The notes beneath the pieces are model-generated. The model had not been told where the DNA came from. It made no database searches and saw only the letters and a program-made list of their open reading frames with translations. Position numbers and translations under genes: made by a program. Shown here piece after piece: positions 16,276 to 24,999 of a DNA stretch of 64,000 nt. Location of the stretch: positions 3,100,001 to 3,164,000 of the forward strand of contig CP172536.1 of assembly GCA_044598425.1 (NCBI GenBank), read 5' to 3'. The DNA is from JAEVLT01 sp044598425. GTDB taxonomy: Bacteria > Bacillota > Bacilli > Bacillales > Cytobacillaceae. Positions within the stretch are counted from its first letter, which is position 1. Every line of letters begins with the position of its first letter.

Positions 16276-16402
16276 TCTCTTCCTTATTTTTTCCCGTTCC
16301 GCCGCAGCACTTGCATGTTTCCGAACCGCCAAGCAATAATTGAAAATAACCGACTCCTGAACAATATTCACACACTTTCATTTCCAATTGCTGAACTACC
16401 AC
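16256..16402 (-). CDS. yuiA: YuiA, small zinc-ribbon-like protein
   Basis: A 48-residue protein from GTG 16402: MVVQQLEMKVCEYCSGVGYF..ETCKCCGGTGKNKEE. The CxxCxGxG and CxxCGGTG halves form one zinc-binding DnaJ-like module. Function unknown; B. subtilis yuiA is the same size and sits beside yuiB. The last residues ERSAD and the TAG stop codon lie inside a family 1 repeat, so the repeat appears to have supplied the C-terminus. GGAGTG is placed 7 to 10 bases before the start. Confidence 0.75.
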   Translation of the reverse strand: MVVQQLEMKVCEYCSGVGYFQLLLGGSETCKCCGGTGKNKEEKERSAD

Positions 16403-16571
16403 CTTGATTCACTCCTTTTTATTTACTTAATTTTCAGATAATTTTATCAAAAAATTCATGAAATGAAAAGCAAATAAAACAAACAAATAAGCGTGAGAAA
16501 GCGGATACATTTTAGATTCGCTATATTTTTCTTTTGAATGCTTATATTTTCAAAAAATACTTCTGTATATA

Positions 16572-16602
16572 GGAAAAACCGGGCTTCTGCCCGGTTTTTT
16601 CT
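16572..16602 (-). terminator. Terminator of the NDH-2 gene
   Basis: Minus strand AAACCGGGCAGAAGCCCGGTTTTT immediately after the stop. Confidence 0.92.
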
Positions 16603-17819
16603 TATAGAAATTTAAATTTCCCTTTTTTCATCACAAGTGATACGCCGCCAATCATAAACAGCGAGCGGTTGTCGATTACTTTCTTCATGAAGGAAGCTTT
16701 TGTCCCTGTTAGTTTTTTACCATAAACTACACCGATTGCATCGTCTTCACCAAGCGAACAAACCGTACCTTTGATATCTGGCTTAAAGGCCTCCAGTTCT
16801 TTTTTATCACGGATCAGTGCTGCTAAGTTGCGGGCACAAAGTTCCCCTTGCTGCATCGCGATCTGCGCTGTCGGCGGATATGGACGATTAATCTCCTCAT
16901 TAATGAACAATGAAGAATCACCGATGATAAAGACATCATCATGTCCTGGTGCGCGAAGATCGGGCTGAACTTTCACACGGCCGCGCATGGCTTCAAAACC
17001 AGATTTTTCAATAATGGAATTACCGCGCACACCCGCAGCCCAAACAACAGTGCCTGCTTTAATTTTCCGTGGCTCTTCGTCTGCTTTTGCAACTAAAATT
17101 CCATCAGGGGTGCATTCTTTAATCGCCGTGCCAATCATGAATTCAACACCTTTGCGCTCCAGCTGCGATACAGCATATTGAACCAATTCAGGATCAAAGC
17201 CAGGAAGCACGGTTGGTGCAGCTTCCACACAAATGATTTTGACTTTATGGAAGTCAACATCGTATTCATGGCAAAGTTCAGGAACACGATTTGTTAATTC
17301 CCCAAGAAATTCGATTCCGGTAAAGCCGGCACCACCAACGACGATCGTCAGTCTTTCATCCTTTTTCTCTTCTTCCATGTTGTAAGTGGCAAATTGATAT
17401 TCAATATGCTCGCGCAACTGACGGGAAGAATTGACATTCGTAATTCCAAAAGCGTATTCTTTTAGCCCTTTAATACCAAAAGTTTCGGACTCACCACCAA
17501 GGGCAACAACAAGATAGTCATAGCTGATTTCGCTTTTTTCCAAAATAACTTTCTTTTCTTCTCTGTTAATTTCAATCGCTGTGTCTTGCACAAATTCCAC
17601 CTTGTTGCGATCAATTACATCACGAATATCGTAGCGAACACGGTCGTGGTGAAGGGTTCCAGCTGATGCTTCATGCAACCACGTCGTTTCATAGTGATAA
17701 TCATTTTTATTTACCAATACAATATCTGCTTCATTCACTCCAACTAGCTTTTGCAGTCGAACCGTAGTCATTAAACCGCCGTACCCTGCTCCTAAAATAA
17801 CAACCTTAGGCTTTCTCAA
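16602..17819 (-). CDS. yumB: Type II NADH dehydrogenase (YumB/Ndh)
   Basis: A 405-residue FAD flavoprotein that oxidises NADH and reduces menaquinone without pumping protons, at the inner face of the membrane. FAD motif VVILGAGYGGL at the N-terminus, NAD motif IVVGGAGFTGIEFLGEL near the middle, quinone-site AQIAMQQGE, and an amphipathic C-terminus (ASFMKKVIDNRSLFMIGG) for membrane attachment. TTG 17819 (MRKPKVVILG) is chosen: AAGGTGG lies 11 bases upstream, and homologues begin MRKPK; GTG 17834 overlaps that site. Divergent from yumC, with a Rex-like palindrome between them. Confidence 0.93.
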   Translation of the reverse strand: MRKPKVVILGAGYGGLMTTVRLQKLVGVNEADIVLVNKNDYHYETTWLHEASAGTLHHDRVRYDIRDVIDRNKVEFVQDTAIEINREEKKVILEKSEISYDYLVVALGGESETFGIKGLKEYAFGITNVNSSRQLREHIEYQFATYNMEEEKKDERLTIVVGGAGFTGIEFLGELTNRVPELCHEYDVDFHKVKIICVEAAPTVLPGFDPELVQYAVSQLERKGVEFMIGTAIKECTPDGILVAKADEEPRKIKAGTVVWAAGVRGNSIIEKSGFEAMRGRVKVQPDLRAPGHDDVFIIGDSSLFINEEINRPYPPTAQIAMQQGELCARNLAALIRDKKELEAFKPDIKGTVCSLGEDDAIGVVYGKKLTGTKASFMKKVIDNRSLFMIGGVSLVMKKGKFKFL

Positions 17820-18155
17820 AGTGATCACTTCCACCTTTTTTAGTATTTTTTCTTATCTTCTGCTAGAACAAACAAATTTATTTTTTAAAAAGAAGAAAAG
17901 ATTGTGATATAATTCACGAATGGTGACATAAAAATGTACTTTTTTTGTCACAATATATCCACGTATCATCTTAGTCTTTTTTACTCTCTTTTTCAAGCAA
18001 TTTTTATTGAATTTAAAACATATAAATGTTTAAAATATTGTATTGTCTGATGATCTTACTTTTCCTAAGAATATTATTCTGAAAAATGTGAGGAAAAATT
18101 CATTTTATGTTATTATATAGTTTGGAATTGTAACTACGCAGATGGGGGGATTTGA
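17820..18155. promoter_or_regulatory. Divergent promoter region between yumB and yumC
   Basis: A 336-base AT-rich gap without an ORF, holding the promoters of both redox genes. It contains a Rex-like palindrome at 17902-17919 and, just beyond it, GTGACA at about 17924 with TTGTCACAA at about 17945 in inverted orientation. For yumC, TTATATAG near 18112 may be the -10. No riboswitch or RNA gene was recognised. Confidence 0.6.
17902..17919. promoter_or_regulatory. Candidate Rex operator
   Basis: TTGTGATATAATTCACGA matches the Rex consensus TTGTGA-N6-TCACAA except for one base in the last half-site. It lies about 83 bases upstream of the NDH-2 start. Rex senses NADH/NAD+ and represses ndh in B. 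subtilis. Confidence 0.55.
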
Positions 18156-19151
18156 GTGCAAGAAGATCAAAAGATTTATGATATTACGATTATCGGCGGC
18201 GGCCCAGTCGGTATGTTTACGGCTTTTTACGGCGGAATGAGACAAGCTTCTGTTAAAATTATTGAAAGTTTACCACAACTTGGCGGCCAACTCTCGGCTT
18301 TATATCCGGAAAAATATATTTATGATGTTGCCGGTTTCCCAAAGGTTCGCGCCCAGGAGCTGATCAACAATTTAAAAGAGCAAATGGCAAAATTTGAGCC
18401 AGCTATCGTCCTTGAACAGTCTGTTGAAAAACTTGAAAAACAAGCAGATGGCGTCTATAAATTAACGACCAATAAAGAAGTTCATTATACAAAGACGATT
18501 ATTATTACTGCAGGAAACGGTGCCTTCCAGCCACGCCGCTTGGAACTGGAAACTGCTGCACATTACGAAAACAAAAACCTTTATTACTTCATTGAAGATT
18601 TAAATCAATTCGCTGGTAAAAGAGTGGTTGTTTTTGGCGGCGGTGATTCGGCAGTTGATTGGGCTTTGATGCTAGAGCCAATCGCTGAAAAGGTAACCAT
18701 CGCCCACCGCAGGGATAAATTCCGTGCCCATGAGCATAGCGTTGAAAACTTAAATAACTCTAGAGTTGACGTAAAAACACCATTTGTTCCAAGTGAATTA
18801 ATCGGTGATGGCAAAGAAATTAAACAAGTCGTTTTAAAAAGTGTAGATGGAGAAACCGAGGAAACGATCGATGTTGATGCGGTGATCTGCAACTATGGTT
18901 TTGTCTCTTCGCTCGGTCCGATTAAGGAATGGGGATTGGAAATCGAGAAAAATTCCATTGTCGTTAACTCAAAAATGGAAACGAATACACCAGGAATTTA
19001 CGCTGCTGGAGATATTTGCACATATGATGGAAAAGTCAAACTAATCGCCTGCGGCTTTGGTGAAGCGCCAACAGCTGTAAACAACGCGAAAGCCTATATG
19101 GATCCAAAAGCAAAAATCCAGCCATTGCACAGCTCTTCAATGTTTAACTAA
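18156..19151 (+). CDS. yumC: Ferredoxin-NADP+ reductase, YumC type
   Basis: A 331-residue thioredoxin-reductase-like FNR that moves electrons between NADPH and ferredoxin or flavodoxin. FAD motif ITIIGGGPVGMFTAFYGG, QLGGQLSALYPEKYIYDVAG typical of this class, NADP motif VVVFGGGDSAVDWAL and HRRDKFRAH for the 2'-phosphate, then ETNTPGIYAAGDICTY for FAD. No CxxC redox centre, which separates it from thioredoxin reductase. GTG 18156 follows ATGGGGGG. Length equals B. subtilis YumC. Confidence 0.95.
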   Translation: MQEDQKIYDITIIGGGPVGMFTAFYGGMRQASVKIIESLPQLGGQLSALYPEKYIYDVAGFPKVRAQELINNLKEQMAKFEPAIVLEQSVEKLEKQADGVYKLTTNKEVHYTKTIIITAGNGAFQPRRLELETAAHYENKNLYYFIEDLNQFAGKRVVVFGGGDSAVDWALMLEPIAEKVTIAHRRDKFRAHEHSVENLNNSRVDVKTPFVPSELIGDGKEIKQVVLKSVDGETEETIDVDAVICNYGFVSSLGPIKEWGLEIEKNSIVVNSKMETNTPGIYAAGDICTYDGKVKLIACGFGEAPTAVNNAKAYMDPKAKIQPLHSSSMFN

Positions 19152-19164
19152 GAAATTTGAAAAA

Positions 19165-19204
19165 GAAAAGGCGTCCTTTATTACAAAGTGGCGCCTTTTC
19201 TTTT
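19165..19204. terminator. Bidirectional terminator yumC / yutM
   Basis: AAAAGGCG..CGCCTTTT between convergent genes with A/T runs at both sides. Confidence 0.85.
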
Positions 19205-19206
19205 TA

Positions 19207-19572
19207 TTAGCATTCCTCCGGTGTCCCTGCCTCCGTTGCCGTCCGGAACGAAGAACCGCAGCCACATGAGGCGATGGCATTTGGATTATCGATTGTGAAG
19301 CCGCCGCCCATCATCGATTGCTTGTAATCAATTTTTGTACCCTTTAAAATAGCCGCACTTTCTTTGTCTACCAAAATTTGAATGGAATGTTGTGCAAAAT
19401 GCTGGTCATCTTCCTTGATTTCATGGTCGAATCCCATTCCATAGGATAAGCCGCTGCAGCCGCCGCCCTTCACGGCAACACGCAAATACGCTCCTTCTTC
19501 TTCATTATGCTTCATCATCTCTTTTATTTGCAGAGCCGCAGCTTCGGTTAACATAATCACATCTTCGCTCAT
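19207..19572 (-). CDS. yutM: Iron-sulfur carrier, HesB/IscA/ErpA family (YutM)
   Basis: A 121-residue A-type carrier that accepts Fe-S clusters from the Suf scaffold and passes them to apoenzymes. The three ligand cysteines are in GGGCSGLSYG and the C-terminal SCGCGSSF. MMGGGFTIDNPNA is the usual loop. GAGGAAG precedes the ATG. Functionally linked to the suf operon at 43.7-49 kb, YutI at 22.5 kb and LipA at 32 kb. Confidence 0.93.
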   Translation of the reverse strand: MSEDVIMLTEAAALQIKEMMKHNEEEGAYLRVAVKGGGCSGLSYGMGFDHEIKEDDQHFAQHSIQILVDKESAAILKGTKIDYKQSMMGGGFTIDNPNAIASCGCGSSFRTATEAGTPEEC

Positions 19573-19706
19573 TTTTTCTTCCTCCTTGTTGGTTTACCTT
19601 TAAGTATAAAGATTTGAAATCAAGTTCTCAAATGATGAGAATCCGCAGTTATCCGGGAACTTTTGCGTTATAATGAAAGTATTACGTAAAGAAAAGAGAT
19701 TGGCCC

Positions 19707-20393
19707 ATGACTGTATTAGAACCATTATATGATAAAAAACTGGAATGCTTAAACTGCCAACAGCCTTTTACAAGCAAAAAAGTCCGCAGCAGTTTTGTTA
19801 AAATGAAGGAGTTTGATACGGATTTTCGCCCCATATATGAGTCGGACAACGCGAACCCGCACCTCTATCATGTACATGTTTGTCCTGCATGCGGTTTTTC
19901 GTTTTCCGATGATTTTTCAAGATACTTCCCGCCTGGGACAAAGGAAGCGATTCAAACAGAGGTAACAAACCGTTGGGTTCGCCGCAACTATGGTACTGAA
20001 CGGACCATTCAGCAAGCAATCCAAACATACAAACTCGCAATTTACTGTGGAACTTTAAAAAAAGAAAAACATGTTCTCCTAGCTGGCATGTATCTTCGCA
20101 CCGCCTGGTTTTATCGCAGCCTGAAAGAAGAGCAGCAGGAATTGCGCTTTTTAAAATTGGCCGTACATGAGTATGAGCAATCATACAGTGAGGATGATTT
20201 CAAAGGTTCTCAAGTTTCCGAGGTGAAAATCCTTTATTTGATTGGCGAGTTGTCAAGGCGAATCGATGAGGATGGTAAAGCCATCAAATTTTTCTCGATG
20301 GTAATCGAGCGTCAAAAGCAAACCGTCGAGCCAAAGATCATTGAAATGGCAAAAGAACGCTGGCATGAAATGAGAGATTCGCGAAAAAGTTGA
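19707..20393 (+). CDS. DUF2225 family protein
   Basis: A 228-residue cytoplasmic protein. The N-terminal part carries two CxxC pairs, KKLECLNCQQPF and VCPACGFSF, that should bind one zinc; the rest is helical and TPR-like (YLRTAWFYRSLKEEQQELRF, EVKILYLIGELSRR). The family is common in Bacillaceae with no established function. The ribosome site AAGAGA is weak. A hairpin terminator follows. Confidence 0.8.
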   Translation: MTVLEPLYDKKLECLNCQQPFTSKKVRSSFVKMKEFDTDFRPIYESDNANPHLYHVHVCPACGFSFSDDFSRYFPPGTKEAIQTEVTNRWVRRNYGTERTIQQAIQTYKLAIYCGTLKKEKHVLLAGMYLRTAWFYRSLKEEQQELRFLKLAVHEYEQSYSEDDFKGSQVSEVKILYLIGELSRRIDEDGKAIKFFSMVIERQKQTVEPKIIEMAKERWHEMRDSRKS

Positions 20394-20425
20394 AGGAACG
20401 GTTTACTAAACCGTTCCTTCTTTAT
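20394..20425. terminator. Bidirectional terminator DUF2225 gene / yuzB
   Basis: AAGGAACGGTTTACTAAACCGTTCCTT between convergent genes. Confidence 0.88.
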
Positions 20426-20665
20426 TTAAAACATTGGGTTTTCATCCAAAAATTGATAGATCTTTTCAACGAGCTCTTCAGGAGAAGTTCCGGTTACCAT
20501 TTCACCGTTTACTAAGGCAAACAGAGTAGAAGCACATTTCCCGCAATAGCTGAGGCAGCCATATTCAATGATATCCAGATTCGGATCACGCTCCAATATT
20601 TCTCTGGCTCTCTGTGACCCACTCGCCAAATTACTGACACAAAACTCAATGATCGGTTTAAACAT
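20426..20665 (-). CDS. yuzB: UPF0349/DUF1450 protein YuzB
   Basis: A 79-residue protein with a ferredoxin/thioredoxin-like pattern: IIEFCVSNLASGSQ and EYGCLSYCGKCASTLFALVNG. Four cysteines could bind metal or a redox disulfide. Function unknown. ATG 20665 (MFKPIIEFC) lies 6 bases after AGAGGTG; the in-frame GTG three codons upstream overlaps that site. Ends ENPMF like the B. subtilis protein. Confidence 0.88.
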   Translation of the reverse strand: MFKPIIEFCVSNLASGSQRAREILERDPNLDIIEYGCLSYCGKCASTLFALVNGEMVTGTSPEELVEKIYQFLDENPMF

Positions 20666-20747
20666 TCTTTTCACCTCTACTAAGTTACTATCCTACGCTT
20701 TTTTTGCCACCTCGTCAAATATCACTTTTTGTCTGTCTTTGTCAATA

Positions 20748-20761
20748 TGAAAACGTTATAT
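20748..20761. promoter_or_regulatory. Candidate CcpA cre site
   Basis: TGAAAACGTTATAT fits the cre pattern TGWAARCGYTWNCW at all but one position, between divergent yuzB and yutJ. Pattern match only. Confidence 0.35.
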
Positions 20762-20888
20762 GTTGTTATTTTGTCACAATTTAGTTATACTCATTATGGA
20801 TTGAAATCACAGAAAATAATATTTTTTCAAATAATGTTCTTCTAGAGTTTTTTGACAAAATGTTTTTAACAAAGGGGATCGTGTAAAA

Positions 20889-21956
20889 ATGAACAAGCTT
20901 GTAATTCTCGGTGGAGGATATGGCGGGATGAAAATCATCAACGAACTTCTTCCCGACCATCTTCCCGAAAATGCATCCATCACATTAATTGACCGTGTTC
21001 CATACCATTGTTTGAAAACAGAGTATTATGCACTCGCTGCCGGTACCATTTCTGACAAAGAAGTTCGTGTCAGTTTTCCGGAAGATCCGCGCCTTCATAT
21101 TCAATATGGGGTAGTAGAACGGATCGATTTAGAGGAAAAAAAAGTTTTGCTAAGCGATGGAGATGCCGTTGACTATGGCGATTTAGTCATTGGTCTGGGC
21201 TGTGAGGACAAATATCATAATGTTCCCGGTGCCGACCAATATACCTACAGCATCCAGAACATTCGTAAAGCAAGAAAAACGTACACCATTTTAAACAATC
21301 TACCTCCCGGCTCGGTTGTCGGTATTGTCGGCGCAGGTCTTAGCGGGGTTGAGTTGGCAAGTGAACTGAGTGAAAGCCGACCGGATTTAACAATAAAACT
21401 GTTTGATCGCGGCAAACATATCTTGTCCGATTTTCCTGACCGCTTAAGCAAATATGTTGAAAAATGGTTTGTTCACCATAAGGTCGAAATCATTAACCAG
21501 TCCAATATCACAAAAGTTAGCGAGAAAACACTTTATAATCACGATGAAGCGATTCACTGTGATGCCATTGTCTGGACAGCGGGTATTCAGGCAAATCGCA
21601 TCGTGCGTGAAATGGATATTGAACATGATTCATTGGGCAGAGCAGTGATCACTCCGCTTCACCATTTGCCAGGAGATGAACATGTCTTTTTTGTCGGGGA
21701 TTGTGCAAGCCTGCCGCATGCTCCAAGCGCTCAGCTTGCGGAAGGGCAGGCGATTCAGATTGTTGAGGTGTTAAAGAAGCGCTGGAATCAAGAACAATTG
21801 CCTGCTGCATTACCAACGATTAAGTTAAAAGGCGTTCTTGGGTCGCTTGGTAAGAAACACGGATTCGGCGTAATGGCCGACCGACCGATTACCGGCCGGG
21901 TTGCCCGGCTGTTGAAATCGGGAATTTTGTGGATGTATAAGTATCATCATGGCTGA
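20889..21956 (+). CDS. yutJ: NADH dehydrogenase-like FAD oxidoreductase YutJ
   Basis: A 355-residue NDH-2-like flavoprotein. FAD motif LVILGGGYGGMKIINEL, NAD motif GIVGAGLSGVELASELS, and HVFFVGDCASLPHAPSAQLA before the C-terminus. It is shorter than YumB and its quinone-site and membrane-anchor regions diverge, so the electron acceptor is uncertain. The start ATG follows AAAGGGGATCGTGTAAAA. Divergent from yuzB and followed by yuzD, as in B. subtilis. Confidence 0.9.
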   Translation: MNKLVILGGGYGGMKIINELLPDHLPENASITLIDRVPYHCLKTEYYALAAGTISDKEVRVSFPEDPRLHIQYGVVERIDLEEKKVLLSDGDAVDYGDLVIGLGCEDKYHNVPGADQYTYSIQNIRKARKTYTILNNLPPGSVVGIVGAGLSGVELASELSESRPDLTIKLFDRGKHILSDFPDRLSKYVEKWFVHHKVEIINQSNITKVSEKTLYNHDEAIHCDAIVWTAGIQANRIVREMDIEHDSLGRAVITPLHHLPGDEHVFFVGDCASLPHAPSAQLAEGQAIQIVEVLKKRWNQEQLPAALPTIKLKGVLGSLGKKHGFGVMADRPITGRVARLLKSGILWMYKYHHG

Positions 21957-21967
21957 AAGCAGGCGAA

Positions 21968-21998
21968 AGAAAAAACCAGGGATCCTGGTTTTTTCCTT
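21968..21998. terminator. Bidirectional terminator yutJ / yuzD
   Basis: AAAAAACCAGGGATCCTGGTTTTTT, a near-perfect palindrome between convergent genes. Confidence 0.92.
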
Positions 21999-22001
21999 TC
22001 A

Positions 22002-22334
22002 TTATTCTTCCTTATACCCGTATTTCTCCATTTCGGCAAAAATGATCTTTAAGCGCGGATCGCCTTCGCCAACCACTTTTTCATTGATCACGACAACAGG
22101 ATAAAACATTTCCTCGTCTACAACTTTTTTCGCAAATTCGACCTGCGGTTCATCATCAGAAGGTGGGTTAAAAATATCCACATACGTAATCGTAAACGGC
22201 TGATTAGGGAATTTTCTGGTAATCGCAGCATTCAGCCATTCGACCGTTTCCTTGGAAGATGGCATCCTTACACAACTTTGGCAGATTTCCTCCCCGCCAT
22301 ATACAATAATTTCAATCCCTGGATTTTCGCTCAT
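22002..22334 (-). CDS. yuzD: DUF1462 protein YuzD (thioredoxin-like fold)
   Basis: A 110-residue protein with a CxxC redox-type motif in GGEEICQSCVRMPSSKET and a cis-Pro-like YPVVVINEKVVGEGDP, the pattern of a thioredoxin fold. Role unknown; its Fe-S neighbours suggest redox or cluster work, which is inference. The second of two close ATGs (22334) is preferred, with GAGG 7 bases upstream. Confidence 0.88.
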   Translation of the reverse strand: MSENPGIEIIVYGGEEICQSCVRMPSSKETVEWLNAAITRKFPNQPFTITYVDIFNPPSDDEPQVEFAKKVVDEEMFYPVVVINEKVVGEGDPRLKIIFAEMEKYGYKEE

Positions 22335-22481
22335 TTTCATTCCTCGTTTTTTCTTTTATTTTACAATATTTTTCTGTTTAAAACTAAGAAAATGTCATAA
22401 ATCAACCGATTTCCATTCTATCACGATGGATTTTTCCAAACGGTGACATTATAATAAAGGGGAGGAAAGGAGTCGATTGAG

Positions 22482-22718
22482 ATGACAGATTTAGAAATGA
22501 AAGAACAAGTCCAAGAAGTATTAGATAAATTGCGCCCGTTTCTTCTTCGCGATGGCGGAGATTGTGAGTTAGTTGATGTAGAGGATGGCATTGTAAAGCT
22601 TCGTCTCCTTGGTGCATGCGGTAGCTGCCCAAGCTCAACCATTACGTTAAAAGCAGGAATTGAACGCGCTCTTCTGGAAGAAGTCCCTGGCGTTCTTGAA
22701 GTGGAACAAGTATTTTAA
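22482..22718 (+). CDS. yutI: NifU-like Fe-S scaffold/carrier YutI
   Basis: A 78-residue NifU C-terminal domain: LRPFLLRDGGDCELVDV and LLGACGSCPSSTITLKAGIE with the CxxC that bridges a [4Fe-4S] cluster between two subunits. It receives clusters from SufBCD and hands them on. AAAGGAG precedes the ATG. Divergent from yuzD and ended by a strong hairpin. Confidence 0.93.
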   Translation: MTDLEMKEQVQEVLDKLRPFLLRDGGDCELVDVEDGIVKLRLLGACGSCPSSTITLKAGIERALLEEVPGVLEVEQVF

Positions 22719-22748
22719 GAAAACTCGCCAATTGGCGAGTTTTTTTAT
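22719..22748. terminator. Bidirectional terminator yutI / 2-hydroxyacid dehydrogenase
   Basis: ACTCGCCAATTGGCGAGTTTTTTT, a perfect palindrome overlapping the stop of the convergent gene. Confidence 0.92.
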
Positions 22749-23737
22749 CGGCCATTTACCGTCGCATTCCCATCCAGGTTAACGGGCGCAGGCGGCCTTT
22801 TCCCACTTAAAACTGCATCGATATTTTTCACGCATAAGTCCATCATCGCTGTTCGGGTCTCGATGCTTGAGCTGCCGATATGCGGCAGTGCGACAACATT
22901 TGAAAGGTTTAGCAGTGGATGATTGGCGCCAATCGGTTCCTCGGCAAATACATCCAATCCGGCTCCGGCAATTTCTCCTGCCATCAGCGCCTCGTATAAT
23001 GCCTGTTCATCAACAACCGGTCCCCTGCCAACATTAATAAAGATCGCCGTTTTTTTCATTTGCTGAAAAACTTCCCGGGTAAATAAATTTCTTGTTTCTG
23101 GCGTAAGCGGCGCCAAGCACACAACAAAATCAGCTTTCTCGACTACTTCACTAAAAGAGGCATAGACTGCACCCAACTGCTTTTCCACTTCCGGCCTTCT
23201 TGTTCGATTATGATAGAGTATCTTCATTTCAAAACCGGATGCACGCTTGGCAACCGCCTCGCCAATTTTCCCCATGCCAACAATTCCAATTGTTTTGTGG
23301 TGAATATCCTGTCCGGCTAATAACAAAGGACTCCAGCCTTTCCACTGATCCTGCTTGACCATTTCCGCTGATTCCACCAGCCTTCTAGCTGTTGCCATTA
23401 GTAAAGCAAAGGTTAAATCCGCTGTGGTATCTGTTAAAACATCGGGTGTATTGCATACTGCCACTCCTCTTTGACTTGCGGCAGGAAGGTCAATATTATC
23501 ATAGCCGACAGCCATATTCGCAATCACCTTTAATTTGCACCCCTCCTCCAACAAGCTTTCATCAATGCGATCGGATAACATCGTTAACAAGGCATCTGCC
23601 CGCCGTGCTTCTTCGATCAACACGTCTCTTGGCACCGCTTCATCGTCACGGTTCCACATGTTTACTTCGTATTTTTCTTGTAGCAGTTGAATGACTGATG
23701 CTGGAAGTTTTCTTGTAATAAAAATATACGGTTTCAT
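22745..23737 (-). CDS. D-2-hydroxyacid dehydrogenase (glyoxylate/hydroxypyruvate reductase type)
   Basis: A 330-residue NAD(P)-dependent dehydrogenase. Substrate-site VIANMAVGYDNID, nucleotide motif GIVGMGKIGEAVA, and the catalytic trio Arg in INVGRGPVVDE, Glu in DVFAEEP and His in ALPHIGSSS. Closest in pattern to GyaR/YvcT, so glyoxylate or hydroxypyruvate reduction is likely. ATG 23737 has AAAGGGAA 6 bases upstream; the frame stays open 25 codons before it without a site. Confidence 0.9.
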   Translation of the reverse strand: MKPYIFITRKLPASVIQLLQEKYEVNMWNRDDEAVPRDVLIEEARRADALLTMLSDRIDESLLEEGCKLKVIANMAVGYDNIDLPAASQRGVAVCNTPDVLTDTTADLTFALLMATARRLVESAEMVKQDQWKGWSPLLLAGQDIHHKTIGIVGMGKIGEAVAKRASGFEMKILYHNRTRRPEVEKQLGAVYASFSEVVEKADFVVCLAPLTPETRNLFTREVFQQMKKTAIFINVGRGPVVDEQALYEALMAGEIAGAGLDVFAEEPIGANHPLLNLSNVVALPHIGSSSIETRTAMMDLCVKNIDAVLSGKRPPAPVNLDGNATVNGR

Positions 23738-23790
23738 GCCAGATTCCCTTTCTAAAATAACTGCTTTTTTCGTTATTTTAACACATTCCG

Positions 23791-24804
23791 TTATCGAACC
23801 GCATACAACCACTCTGGGATCGTCAAGTTGAATTTTTTCACCGGCGCCCCCACAATGTAAAAAAAGCCACCTAAAAACCGTTCATACTCCTTTGATTGCC
23901 GGAGAATTTTCGTTAATTGCTCTTCGAGAACCTTTTTGTCCTGCTCCGAGCGGGTTAAATAATATTTTTCGACACAGTCAAAATAGTGCAGGGGAAATAA
24001 AATTCGGGAGTACAGTAATTTCCATGAAAAGGGTGACAGCGGAGCAATGGTTTGATACTCTTCGAAAAAGCGTTTTACATCCAGTTCATACGTTTGAATA
24101 TTGTGGAAGTAACGCTCTCTTGTCCATTCAGCCAAATCGCGGCTGCGATGATCAAATACCCAATCAAACGGATTTTTCATAAAAAAGTCCGTGCCCCAGG
24201 ATCTTTTTGAAAAACGCTCATGACACACTGTTCCGTGGTCAACTTCCTTCGGTTCATCATCGATTTCCGTATCAACCAAATATTGAATGGCATTTTCTGT
24301 TAATCCCATATAGTAGGGGAACGATTCAATAAACATTCGTTCAAATTCATCTTCAGGCGTTTGAAACAGGAGTCCATTCCAAACTTTTTCCATTTGCTCA
24401 AGCCTTTTTTCCCATAATTCCTTCCATTGACCAATTCTTTTTGACCGCTGAATGGTAAAAGGTATTCTCCTCCCTCGCTCATGAAATTTAGCAAGCTTTC
24501 GCCCGAGTTTCATTCTTTGCTGCTGACCTGCATGCCGGCTTGCTAAAACACAATAGTTTTTGTTTTCCCAGGTTGTTAAAAATTGACCATCTTTCGAGGG
24601 TACAAATACCGGAACATGGCGATCACCATAATTTCTTAAGTGGTCTGCGATTTGTCCCAATTCAATGATATCTTCCTCTTGCTGATCCTCTGCTTTTGCC
24701 GGAAAGTATAACCACCCATTTCCTCTTAAAGCCACGTATGAATCCAGCTTTACAGAGCCTTCCACTTTGATGCCGTACTCTTTTTCAAGCAAGTTTTGCA
24801 GCAT
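23791..24804 (-). CDS. yutH: Spore coat-associated kinase-like protein YutH (CotS family)
   Basis: A 337-residue protein of the CotS/YutH group, an aminoglycoside-phosphotransferase-like fold. KLAKFHERGRR resembles the helical region before the catalytic loop, and DHGTVCHERFSKRSW occupies the place of the HGDLxxxN loop; the canonical Asp and Asn are not clear, so kinase activity is doubtful. Spore coat role is known for B. subtilis YutH. ATG 24804 is preferred (AGAGGGAAG upstream) over the longer frame. Confidence 0.88.
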   Translation of the reverse strand: MLQNLLEKEYGIKVEGSVKLDSYVALRGNGWLYFPAKAEDQQEEDIIELGQIADHLRNYGDRHVPVFVPSKDGQFLTTWENKNYCVLASRHAGQQQRMKLGRKLAKFHERGRRIPFTIQRSKRIGQWKELWEKRLEQMEKVWNGLLFQTPEDEFERMFIESFPYYMGLTENAIQYLVDTEIDDEPKEVDHGTVCHERFSKRSWGTDFFMKNPFDWVFDHRSRDLAEWTRERYFHNIQTYELDVKRFFEEYQTIAPLSPFSWKLLYSRILFPLHYFDCVEKYYLTRSEQDKKVLEEQLTKILRQSKEYERFLGGFFYIVGAPVKKFNLTIPEWLYAVR

Positions 24805-24999
24805 TTTTCTTCCCTCTTTCCTTCGTCTCCTTAAAATATTTATATGTTTACGAACCCTTTTAAAGTATAAGGAAAGCAATTACGGAAATGATGAAAAAGA
24901 ATTCATTTCAATTTTTGTTCCTTTTTGAAGCCATGTGCATATTTTAAGGAAAAGGTTTTAAAAACTGTCAAAACTTAAAGGAAAAGGTGAGAAGAATCC

